A stretch of 5,597 nucleotides of DNA from Acidobacteriota bacterium (GTDB lineage Bacteria; Acidobacteriota; UBA6911), in assembly GCA_023265215.1 (NCBI GenBank), contig JAHFUH010000386.1, positions 1-5,597 of the forward strand. The letters run 5' to 3'. Positions within the stretch are counted from its first letter, which is position 1; each line of letters opens with the position of its first letter. A program made the translations under genes and the position numbers. The notes under the pieces are model-generated. The model was not told the origin of the DNA, searched no databases, and worked only from the letters and a program-made list of their open reading frames with translations. Positions 1 through 5,442 of the stretch are shown here, one piece after another.

Positions 1-89
1 ATCGACGGCACGCCGGAACGGCTTAGCCTGTCACGGTCGCACGGCCATAGGCCGTGGGTTTAGCTGGTACTAAATGCTTGTTCGGCTCA
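1..89. other. Hairpin-rich stretch without a recognisable gene
   Basis: No gene is recognised here. Frame +1 is open from the edge to a stop at 61-63, but 20 codons are too few to judge as a gene end. The stretch contains short perfect inverted repeats: CGGC/GCCG (6-15), a 7-bp stem CACGGCC/GGCCGTG with a 3-nt loop (40-56), and TTTAG/CTAAA with a 6-nt loop (59-74). It runs directly into the composite palindrome starting at 90, so it may be related repeat material. The words around 63-73 faintly resemble the 3' end of 23S rRNA, but the rest does not support that. Confidence 0.4.
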
Positions 90-279
90 GGCCCGAAGGG
101 CCGTCAATGAATAGCCTCGGCCGCAAGGCCGGGGTTAGCGATTTCGATTGAATGAGCGCTGAAAGCGCGGCACTCAAACGATATCGCATCATAAAGTGCC
201 TCGCCTTCGGCACTCATCGTCACCAATAACCTAATCCCGGCCTGACGGCCGGGCCTATTCACTGGCGGCCCTTCGGGCC
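90..279. repeat. Composite palindrome, copy A (nested hairpin array)
   Basis: This 190-bp element is built of small hairpins laid out symmetrically about one centre at 184.5. The outer pair is GGCCC-gaa-GGGCC at 90-102 and GGCCC-ttc-GGGCC at 267-279, whose midpoint is exactly 184.5. The second pair is an 8-bp stem with loop gcaa (115-134) and a 7-bp stem CCCGGCC with loop tgac (236-253). The third pair is GCGCT-gaa-AGCGC (156-168) and GCC-ttc-GGC (203-211). GGCAC (169-173) and GTGCC (196-200) close around a central GATATC. The links also mirror each other, with ATGAATAG on the left and CTATTCA on the right. It does not code for protein. The layout resembles REP/REPIN or MITE-type non-autonomous elements; the family name is unknown to me. 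Confidence 0.85.
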
Positions 280-396
280 TCATTCGGCATCCTGAGCAAT
301 GAGGGGCCAATCCAAACGCACAGTGTCTCCTGTGGGTAACAGCGAGGGCAGAGCCCGGGGGTTACCTTAAAGCGGATTGCCAGGCCCTTAGCCTGC
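278..396. other. Run of adjacent hairpins, possible structured RNA or repeat tail
   Basis: Immediately after the composite palindrome, four more perfect stems occur. They are CCTCATT/AATGAGG (278-304, sharing its first bases with the palindrome), CACAG/CTGTG with a 6-nt loop (319-334), GGTAAC/GTTACC (335-366) enclosing GGGC-aga-GCCC (346-356), and CAGGC/GCCTG with a 5-nt loop (381-395). The second and third stems abut with no gap, as expected for coaxially stacked helices. No U-run follows, so this is not an obvious intrinsic terminator. It could be a structured leader for the gene at 441, a small RNA, or more repeat material. Only the stems are seen; any function is inference. Confidence 0.4.
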
Positions 397-440
397 CGAT
401 TGATTCACGCAGTTAACTGTAAATGTGTTAGCATTTTGAC

Positions 441-968
441 ATGTATTTTTCTGTTCTACTGTTGCTGCTTCTCCAGCTTGCAAGTCCCTCCGCGCCTCTG
501 GACATGCCGCCTGATTCCGGCGTCTATTTCAAGCAAGAAGGAAAATGGATTAGCCTTAAAGCCTCTGCGGTCGCGGGCGTGAACACAAAAGGCCTGGGAC
601 AGTATATCCAAACGGATGGCTTTACGGGCTTGGAGATGGATTTTGTGTGCCAGGGCGTTCTAGCTTTGATACGGATCCCATCTCAAAAGCCTATTTTCTA
701 TGCGCGAGGCATAGGCCTGCCCAGTGATGCATTGGTCGTTCAGTTTGAGCAGAAAAAAAACAGCCGCTATCTCCGCACTTCCCTTTCAAACTCCAATGCA
801 GCCAATAAAGCCGGATTCAGGGAAAAGGCCATACGCAAGGTGGACATCGTGATTTTCCCCGATAAATCCTTCTCAATTACTCCTAAGGAAGATTTAAAGC
901 CCGGCGAGTACCTGCTGACATTCGGCAATGCAACAAACAGCTACGATTTCGGGATTGACCGTCGCTAG
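441..968 (+). CDS. Small secreted protein of unknown function
   Basis: This encodes 175 residues that I cannot assign to a characterised family. Residues 3-13 form a leucine-rich hydrophobic stretch followed by small residues (ASPSA, 14-18). This looks like an export signal, though no basic residue precedes it, and there is no lipobox cysteine. The mature part begins DMPPDSGVYFKQEGKW (21-36), and near the C-terminus it has TPKEDLKPGEYLLTFG (147-162) followed by YDFGID. I associate this style of protein (GVY..., LKPGEYLLTFG, ending in DFG) with hypothetical secreted proteins of Acidobacteria, from memory only. A single Cys is at residue 70. The ATG at 441 is the first possible start because an in-frame stop lies at 429-431. 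No Shine-Dalgarno or convincing promoter precedes it. The gene stands alone between two copies of the same composite palindrome. Its clear signal sequence and continuous frame make it a likely real gene. Confidence 0.75.
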   Translation: MYFSVLLLLLLQLASPSAPLDMPPDSGVYFKQEGKWISLKASAVAGVNTKGLGQYIQTDGFTGLEMDFVCQGVLALIRIPSQKPIFYARGIGLPSDALVVQFEQKKNSRYLRTSLSNSNAANKAGFREKAIRKVDIVIFPDKSFSITPKEDLKPGEYLLTFGNATNSYDFGIDRR

Positions 969-1062
969 GAGTTTGTCACTTGCCAGTTGAAGGCTTAAAT
1001 CCTTACCCTAAAAAATTGTATGCCTGTATATAGCGTCATAAAGAATTGCGCATCATGGTTGA

Positions 1063-1244
1063 GGCCCGAAGGGCCGGCAATGAATAGGCCCGGCCATCAG
1101 GCCGGGAATGGGATCGATATTACATGAGCGCCGAAGGCGCGGCACCTTCATTTGTAGGCTGTGCCGGCCATTCAGGCCTCATTTTTTGATCCCATTCAAC
1201 CCCGAGCTGACGCTCGGTGCTATTTTCTGCCGACCCTTCGGGCC
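1063..1244. repeat. Composite palindrome, copy B
   Basis: This is a second member of the family at 90-279, with the same order of parts. The outer GGCCC-gaa-GGGCC (1063-1075) is mirrored by an imperfect partner at 1232-1244, centre about 1153.5. A 7-bp stem CCCGGCC with loop atca (1089-1106) is mirrored by CCGAGC-tgac-GCTCGG (1202-1217). GCGCC-gaa-GGCGC (1128-1140) and GGCAC (1141-1145) face GTGCC (1161-1165). A 10-bp inverted repeat, GAATGGGATC (1106-1115) and GATCCCATTC (1188-1197), ties the two halves together. The spacers CAATGAATAG and ATGAGCGC match copy A. Several stem differences from copy A keep base pairing, notably around the shared tgac loop. Between the gene end at 968 and this element (969-1062) I see no gene, terminator or other signal. 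Confidence 0.82.
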
Positions 1245-1433
1245 CGAAATAATCAACTAGAGGAGCATTCATCTCTAACGTTCTGTATAATGCGATTAAT
1301 AAAAGCGGGTATAGTCAGACGGTATTCAGAAGGTCAACAATTTGATCGATAGTGTTTTTAAACCGCAAAATATCGAACAAGGAATACTGAATTTCGAGCT
1401 AAATTTTAAGTATTTTGTTTAGATTTTCATGGT
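1245..1433. other. AT-rich intergenic stretch, no gene seen
   Basis: No credible coding frame is present. A TATAAT hexamer occurs at 1286-1291 on the plus strand, but no -35-like sequence sits at the right distance and no plus-strand gene follows for more than 1 kb. The stretch is much more AT-rich than its surroundings. Besides the candidate hairpin at 1383-1414, nothing else is recognisable. Confidence 0.5.
1383..1414 (-). terminator. Weak AT-rich hairpin downstream of the endopeptidase gene
   Basis: The stem is AATACT (1383-1388) with AGTATT (1409-1414), continued by AATTT (1390-1394) with AAATT (1401-1405), closing a 6-nt loop. It lies about 20 bp beyond the endopeptidase stop codon. It is AT-rich, and a T-rich run follows only on the plus strand (TTGTTT), so termination of the minus-strand gene is uncertain. 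It might serve as a weak bidirectional stop. Confidence 0.25.
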
Positions 1434-2336
1434 TCAACTGCGCACGGGCCGACGGCCGGCGGTTGATGCCCGATGGCTGCGAGCATCCTTTTTGGCTTTT
1501 TTCTGGTTGTTTTCGGCGTTTTCCATCCACTGCTTTATCCGACCGGCGTCAGCCACGCGCGTGTTTTTTCCTGAGGAATTCAAAAGCACAATGAGGATTT
1601 TCCGCTGTGCCATGTGTGTCTGCATGACAAGGCATCTCCCGCCTTCTTCGATGTATCCGGTTTTGGAAAGGGTGATTTGCCAGCGGCGATTCCGCACGAG
1701 GGGATTGGTATTTAGAAAACGCACCTTTTTGCGGCCCAACAGCAGCGTGGTTTCGGGTTGGGTTGTAAATTCGCAGATTTGCGAATAATGCGCGGCGGCG
1801 GCAACAAGCCTGCCGAGTTCCTGTGCGGATGATACATTCTCATCCGAAAGCCCCGTGGGGTCTACAAAATGTGTCTCTTTCAGAGCTATAGATCGAGCTT
1901 TTTCATTCATGGCCCGTACCAGGGCTCCTACTCCACCAGGGAAGGTTCGGCCGAGCGCGTGAGCCGCACGGTTTTCCGATGCCATTAAAGCTAGAAACAG
2001 CGCCTCGCGCCGGCTAAGGCTTGCTCCAACAGGAAGATGGGAACGGCTGTGACGCAAAGTGTCTTTGTCTTGTTCCTCAATAGTTATCGATTCCTCCATG
2101 TTCAGCCTAGCGTCCAGCACAACCATTGCAGTCATGAGCTTGGTAATCGATGCTATAGGCATCGGGATCTCAGCCCGCTTCGACAACAGGTATTCACCTG
2201 TGACTAGATCTTGGACCATGAAGGCGGCGGAACGAAGCTGTGGAGGTCGCGAGACAGGATTGTATCCCGCAGCAGCATTATCCGGGGAAATAATGCCCAC
2301 AAAACCTAAAACAATTATGCCGATTCTCACTATCAT
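1434..2336 (-). CDS. pbpG: D-alanyl-D-alanine endopeptidase, PBP7 type (peptidase S11)
   Basis: This encodes a 300-residue low-molecular-weight penicillin-binding protein. PBP7 enzymes cut the D-Ala-meso-DAP cross-links of peptidoglycan in the periplasm. All three active-site motifs are present: SxxK as S63-I-T-K66, SxN as S120-E-N122, and KTG at 225-227. The surrounding words IASITKLMTAMVVLDA, LMASENRAA, FVDPTGLS and LSKTGYIEEGGRCLVM are very close to E. coli PbpG as I remember it, and the length is near that of PbpG. Residues 1-23 form a signal peptide ending AAA. The C-terminal amphipathic anchor typical of PBP5/DacA is not evident. Instead the last 25 residues or so are strongly basic (QKKAKKDARSHR...), which is unusual. 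The ATG at 2334-2336 is preceded by GGGAAG with an 8-nt spacer (plus-strand 2345-2350); the next ATG upstream runs into a stop just before this start. It is convergent with the gene at 441 and divergent from the ABC operon. Confidence 0.93.
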   Translation of the reverse strand: MIVRIGIIVLGFVGIISPDNAAAGYNPVSRPPQLRSAAFMVQDLVTGEYLLSKRAEIPMPIASITKLMTAMVVLDARLNMEESITIEEQDKDTLRHSRSHLPVGASLSRREALFLALMASENRAAHALGRTFPGGVGALVRAMNEKARSIALKETHFVDPTGLSDENVSSAQELGRLVAAAAHYSQICEFTTQPETTLLLGRKKVRFLNTNPLVRNRRWQITLSKTGYIEEGGRCLVMQTHMAQRKILIVLLNSSGKNTRVADAGRIKQWMENAENNQKKAKKDARSHRASTAGRRPVRS

Positions 2337-2371
2337 TCAGATTTCTTCCCAAAACATAAGTTTTCCAGCTC

Positions 2372-2377
2372 AATATA
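2372..2377 (-). promoter_or_regulatory. Candidate -10 box for the endopeptidase gene
   Basis: On the minus strand the sequence reads GTATATATTGAGC, giving a TATATT -10-like hexamer. Transcription would begin near 2365, leaving a leader of about 30 nt before the ATG at 2336. The -35 position is poor (ATGTTT at 17-bp spacing), so this would be a weak or activated promoter. The 11-bp direct repeat TTCCCAAAACA occurs on each side of it (2346-2356 and 2407-2417). Confidence 0.35.
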
Positions 2378-2471
2378 TACGATTCATTAATCTTAAACAT
2401 CCGCTTTTCCCAAAACACGTTATTTTTTGTTGCGACCGGACGGATTTGGCCGCCGATATGCGCGGACAAAG

Positions 2472-2547
2472 GTAGACGCGGCGTCTCGCCGCGTGCGACT
2501 CGCCGCATAGAGAAGAGATAACGCACGCGGCGAGACGCCGCGTCTAC
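2472..2547. repeat. 76-bp palindromic element with perfect 26-bp arms
   Basis: The arms 2472-2497 and 2522-2547 are perfect inverted repeats of 26 bp around a 24-nt centre. Each arm is itself a hairpin: ACGCGGCG-tct-CGCCGCGT at 2476-2494 and ACGCGGCG-aga-CGCCGCGT at 2525-2543. The DNA or RNA can therefore fold as one long stem or as two side hairpins. It is non-coding and far more GC-rich than the sequence around it. A diverged copy lies at 5309-5383. The size, terminal inverted repeats and repetition suggest a MITE or REPIN-like non-autonomous element. It sits between the divergent endopeptidase and ABC promoters and could also insulate them. No target-site duplication is obvious. Confidence 0.88.
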
Positions 2548-2643
2548 TTTGGAGCAATATTTTCGAAACAGACAATTAAATATATTGAGCCTTTAATGTG
2601 TGCTTGCTAATGAACGGATTAGTAACTCCAAGGCACTTGGCTT

Positions 2644-2673
2644 CTTCACGCAGAGGCGAAAAGGATCGCAGAA
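2644..2673. repeat. Possible decayed CGCAGAG-type intergenic repeat
   Basis: The segment reads as CACGCAGAGGCGaaAAGG followed by aTCGCAGA. It resembles the short CGCAGAG-rich tandem repeats that litter intergenic DNA in several bacterial phyla; this is from memory. Only one degenerate unit is visible. It lies just upstream of the ABC promoter and inside a spurious N-terminal extension of the ATPase frame. Confidence 0.25.
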
Positions 2674-2691
2674 CCGGCCGCGACGAAATAC

Positions 2692-2700
2692 TGATATAAT
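2692..2700 (+). promoter_or_regulatory. Extended -10 promoter of the ABC operon
   Basis: The sequence TG-A-TATAAT is a perfect extended -10 element (TGn upstream of a consensus hexamer at 2695-2700). No good -35 box is found 17 bp upstream, which is typical of extended -10 promoters. The start site would be near 2707, giving a leader of about 20 nt with a Shine-Dalgarno at 2718-2722. Its position argues strongly for the ATPase start at 2729 rather than the GTG at 2600. Confidence 0.65.
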
Positions 2701-2717
2701 CCAGTTATCCAGACAGC

Positions 2718-2722
2718 GGGAG
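2718..2722 (+). promoter_or_regulatory. Ribosome binding site deciding the ATPase start
   Basis: GGGAG lies 6 nt before the ATG at 2729. The reading frame stays open upstream to a GTG at 2600, but that extension lacks a ribosome site and has repeat-like sequence. The site and the promoter just before it fix the start at 2729. Confidence 0.7.
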
Positions 2723-2728
2723 CATTTC

Positions 2729-3496
2729 ATGGTCGAACAGAATTCCCTTATCGAAACTTCCCATCTCACCAAACGATATGGCGACAAACCGGCCGTAGAA
2801 GCCGTCAGCTTCCAGGTCCGAGGTGGTGAAATTTTCGGATTCCTCGGCCCGAACGGCGCAGGCAAGACCACTACGATCAAGATGATCGCCGGCTTATTGC
2901 ACCCGACCTCCGGCAGCGTCAAAGTCGGCGGCTATGATGTTGTCCATCAGCCAATACAAGCGAAATCCTGCTGCGGTTATGTTCCGGACACGCCCAATCT
3001 GTATGCGAAACTGACCGGCCGGGAGTTGCTGTATTTCGTCGGCGATCTATATAGCCTCGATAGGGACCAGACGATGCGTCGCTCCGAAGAGCTGCTGAAC
3101 CTTTTCAGCCTTGCCGATGCCGCCGACGACACTACCGATTCCTACAGCCACGGTATGCGCCAGAAGGTTTCTTTGGCAGCTGCGCTGGTGCACGATCCCA
3201 GGGTTTTGATCCTGGACGAGCCGACCGTCGGGCTGGATCCCAAATCCGCTCGCCTCATAAAAAACATTTTGCGCCAGCTCGCCGATCGCGGGGCTGCAGT
3301 CATGCTTTCCACCCATATTCTTGAAATCGCCCAAAACATGTGCGATCGCATTGGCATCATTGACCACGGCAGCCTGATCGCGGCAGGAACCATGGAAGAA
3401 CTCCGGAAAAACCAGGGAGAAAGCAGCCTGGAAGATATTTTCCTGAGCCTTACCGGAGGCGTCGAATATGCTGAGATTGCACAGGTCTTGAAATGA
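2729..3496 (+). CDS. ABC-2 type exporter ATP-binding protein
   Basis: This 255-residue cytoplasmic ATPase powers the membrane exporter encoded next to it. Walker A is GPNGAGKT (40-47), the signature is YSHGMRQK (139-146), Walker B is VLILDEPT (159-166), the D-loop is GLDP (168-171) and the switch histidine is H196 in STH. The C-terminal SLEDIFLSLTGG is typical of ATPases of ABC-2 exporters (the EcsA/CcmA/NatA-like group). At the Q-loop, where Gln is usual, the sequence is GYVPDTPNLY, with Asp87 at the expected position. Related EcsA-like proteins, from memory, also vary here, so this need not mean loss of function. Two adjacent cysteines (81-82) precede it. The start is the ATG with GGGAG six bases upstream. 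The stop overlaps the permease start by ATGA, indicating translational coupling. The substrate cannot be read from the sequence. Confidence 0.95.
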   Translation: MVEQNSLIETSHLTKRYGDKPAVEAVSFQVRGGEIFGFLGPNGAGKTTTIKMIAGLLHPTSGSVKVGGYDVVHQPIQAKSCCGYVPDTPNLYAKLTGRELLYFVGDLYSLDRDQTMRRSEELLNLFSLADAADDTTDSYSHGMRQKVSLAAALVHDPRVLILDEPTVGLDPKSARLIKNILRQLADRGAAVMLSTHILEIAQNMCDRIGIIDHGSLIAAGTMEELRKNQGESSLEDIFLSLTGGVEYAEIAQVLK

Positions 3497-5223
3497 GCGC
3501 TTCCTCCGGACTTGCCGCAAGCGTACGGAAACTGCTTCGCCTTCGAATCATGATCCTCATCAATACTTTCCGCCGTGCAAAAAGGAGGACTAAATTCCTA
3601 TACGCGGTGATCTGTATCGGCATTTTGACACTTCTCTCGTTTAGCCTTCTCATTAGCGTGGCCGTTCTTGGATTCCTGAATTCCCCCCACCTCGCCGAGC
3701 ATAGCCGGAATGCCGGATTATTCCTTGAAAGCATTCCATCCATCGTCATGAGCATCGCCGGATGCGGAATCCTTGTCACCAGCTTCAGCGTGTTGCTCCA
3801 GGCGCTTTACCTTTCCGAGGATATGGATTTCCTGATGAGCGCCCCGATTCCTATTCGTGCGGTGTTTATCGCAAAACTTGTGCAGGCCGTGCTTCCGAAC
3901 TTCATAATTTTGTGCATCGTCACTTTGCCGGTTTTGTTCGGGCTGGGGATTTCGAGCGGATATCATATTCTCTATTTCCCGTTTGCGGTCTTTCTCCTGG
4001 CTGCGATTGCACTATCGGCCGCGTCGCTTGCCAGCCTGCTAGTTCTGTTCGTCGCTCGATTTTTTCCACCCCGCAGGATTGCGGAGGTGCTTGGATTTAT
4101 TGTGGGATTGTCATGCTTCATTGGTTCACAAATGGCGCCCAGGCTGATGAATTTTGGTTTTGACCAATCGAATTACCGGCAAATGAGCGTTGTTCTTAAC
4201 GCACTCGGACGGTTCAACAGCCCATGGTCGCCGCTGGCCTGGGCAGGCCGCGGAATGATCGAACTGGGCAAGAGTTCGTGGATTTCCGCCCTGGGCTGGA
4301 TTTCGGCTTCTTTTCTCCTGGCCGGCGTCATTGTCTGCACAGCCCTCATTGCCAGCGAGCGCCTGTACTATAGCGGCTGGGCAAGCCTGCAGAACAACAG
4401 CCGAAAAACGAGGAAGCAAAACAAAATCAAATCATTCAAAACCTTTCCGTTGCTACAAACACTCTCTCCTCCGGTTCGCGCCATACTGGCTAAAGATTTC
4501 AGCCTGTACCGCCGTGATCTGCGCAGTCTCTCCGGTCTCTTGATTTCAATGATACTGGGAATCATCTACGCTCTCGGACTGGTACGGTCCCACTGGCAAA
4601 TGCCTCCGGGGCGCGGCAAAGCGCCTGCCGGGCTTATCCAGGCAGGCAATATAATATTTTTGTATGCGGACATCGGAGTGGCATTAGTCCTCGGGTGGAT
4701 GCTCGTATCGAACATGGCGGGACTGGCTTTCTCAAGAGAAGGCAGGAGCTTCTGGATGCTGAAAGCCTCACCAATTGATACCCGCCAACTACTCATCGCA
4801 AAGTTCCTCGTCGGCTATCTCCCCTCCGCGCTCATTTGCTCTGTTTATCTGCTGGTCCTGGAAATTTTGAAAGGTGGAAGTTTCGGATCCATCATTATAG
4901 GCATACTCAGCATTTGGATAATGATGGGCGGCTTGACCGGGATTTACCTGGCTCTCGGAACACGAGGAGCAAAATTCAATTGGGAAAATCCCGCGCAGGT
5001 CTACCAGACGGTCGGATGCATTGGCATGCTTGCGAGCTTTCTTTTCCTGCCAATTTGTTTTGGCGCTTTCATAGGACCGAGTATGCTGGCCCAGCTGCTC
5101 CATTTTCCTGCAATTGCAGGCCGATTGGCGGGACTGCTGCTGGGCGGATTTATTTGCGCGCTGGCTGTAGTCATTCCCTTGGCTCTTGTTGAGAAGCGGG
5201 TATCTTTCCTCTCCGAAGAATAA
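3493..5223 (+). CDS. Double-length ABC exporter permease
   Basis: This 576-residue integral membrane protein is the presumed channel partner of the preceding ATPase. A basic N-terminal segment (27-34, RRAKRRTK) is followed by hydrophobic stretches at roughly 35-62, 83-106, 125-151, 157-190, 196-214 and 263-287. A basic loop at 303-316 links to a second set near 346-365, 388-412, 433-458, 466-487, 506-527 and 542-568. That suggests about 12 helices in two halves. The halves look related: SAPIPIRAVFIAKLVQAVLP (116-135) parallels KASPIDTRQLLIAKFLVGYLP (424-444). A fused pair would replace the usual homodimer of single-length ABC-2 permeases. It resembles the Pfam group of 'putative ABC exporter' proteins around 550-580 residues (I recall PF16949, unverified). 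It starts by a 4-bp overlap with the ATPase stop and has no separate promoter visible. Substrate unknown. Confidence 0.88.
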   Translation: MSASSGLAASVRKLLRLRIMILINTFRRAKRRTKFLYAVICIGILTLLSFSLLISVAVLGFLNSPHLAEHSRNAGLFLESIPSIVMSIAGCGILVTSFSVLLQALYLSEDMDFLMSAPIPIRAVFIAKLVQAVLPNFIILCIVTLPVLFGLGISSGYHILYFPFAVFLLAAIALSAASLASLLVLFVARFFPPRRIAEVLGFIVGLSCFIGSQMAPRLMNFGFDQSNYRQMSVVLNALGRFNSPWSPLAWAGRGMIELGKSSWISALGWISASFLLAGVIVCTALIASERLYYSGWASLQNNSRKTRKQNKIKSFKTFPLLQTLSPPVRAILAKDFSLYRRDLRSLSGLLISMILGIIYALGLVRSHWQMPPGRGKAPAGLIQAGNIIFLYADIGVALVLGWMLVSNMAGLAFSREGRSFWMLKASPIDTRQLLIAKFLVGYLPSALICSVYLLVLEILKGGSFGSIIIGILSIWIMMGGLTGIYLALGTRGAKFNWENPAQVYQTVGCIGMLASFLFLPICFGAFIGPSMLAQLLHFPAIAGRLAGLLLGGFICALAVVIPLALVEKRVSFLSEE

Positions 5224-5250
5224 ATCAGACTTGCAATGGACGCTGATTTT
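5222..5250 (+). terminator. Weak hairpin-plus-T candidate terminator of the ABC operon
   Basis: AAATCAG (5222-5228) pairs with CTGATTT (5243-5249), followed by only one further T. The loop is 14 nt and the stem is AT-rich, so termination would be inefficient at best. It overlaps the permease stop codon. The palindromic element at 5309-5383 may be the stronger barrier. Confidence 0.25.
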
Positions 5251-5308
5251 GCAACCCGTACCCTGAAAATGAAGGACGGCCGACTCCTTTAGCGTTCACG
5301 GTTTTGAG

Positions 5309-5383
5309 GTAGACGCGGCCTCTCGCCTGCGTTCGATTCGCTGTTTATAGTAGCTTAGCCGCGCGGCGGGACGCCGCGTCTAC
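5309..5383. repeat. Second, decayed copy of the 26-bp-arm palindromic element
   Basis: The ends match the element at 2472-2547: GTAGACGCGGC at the left and GACGCCGCGTCTAC at the right. The outer 12 bp still pair perfectly when one flanking base is included on each side (5308-5319 with 5373-5384). Inside, the left arm has drifted (CCTCTCGCCTGCG), so the long stem is interrupted by mismatches and a G-T pair. The length (75 bp) and order of parts are retained. It lies between the exporter operon and the MacB-like gene, so the two copies bracket the ABC operon. Confidence 0.82.
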
Positions 5384-5430
5384 CCTTAACCGGGAACCTT
5401 TTTTGTTTTCTATTCGTATCCTTTGCGGAT

Positions 5431-5435
5431 AGGAG
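5431..5435 (+). promoter_or_regulatory. Ribosome binding site of the MacB-like gene
   Basis: AGGAG sits 7 nt before the ATG at 5443 and fixes the start of the truncated gene. No convincing promoter is seen between the palindromic element and this site. Confidence 0.7.
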
Positions 5436-5442
5436 TCTGCGC

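Noticed and set aside
1..89. Possible 3' end of a 23S rRNA gene (TAGCTGGTACTAAATG resembles the terminal GCTNACCGGTACTAAT)
   Set aside because: The upstream 60 bases do not follow the conserved 23S 3' domain, and the terminal helix partner is missing. The short match is likely chance.
90..279. CRISPR array
   Set aside because: The repeated units are inverted hairpins about a single centre, not regularly spaced direct repeats with unique spacers.
104..310. Minus-strand open frame across the first composite palindrome
   Set aside because: It is made of hairpin repeat sequence, with no ribosome site and no protein-like composition.
1286..1291. TATAAT hexamer as a promoter for a small RNA
   Set aside because: There is no -35 or TGn element, no downstream gene on that strand and no clear terminator. 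A consensus hexamer is expected by chance in AT-rich DNA.
1161..1352. Plus-strand open frame starting in the second composite palindrome
   Set aside because: It begins inside repeat sequence and shows no recognisable protein features or start signal.
2600..2728. N-terminal extension of the ABC ATPase from GTG at 2600
   Set aside because: It contains a repeat-like segment and a consensus extended -10 promoter, and the Shine-Dalgarno and family length point to the ATG at 2729.
4126..4419. Minus-strand open frames within the permease gene
   Set aside because: They are shadows of the permease frame and have no start signals or recognisable composition.
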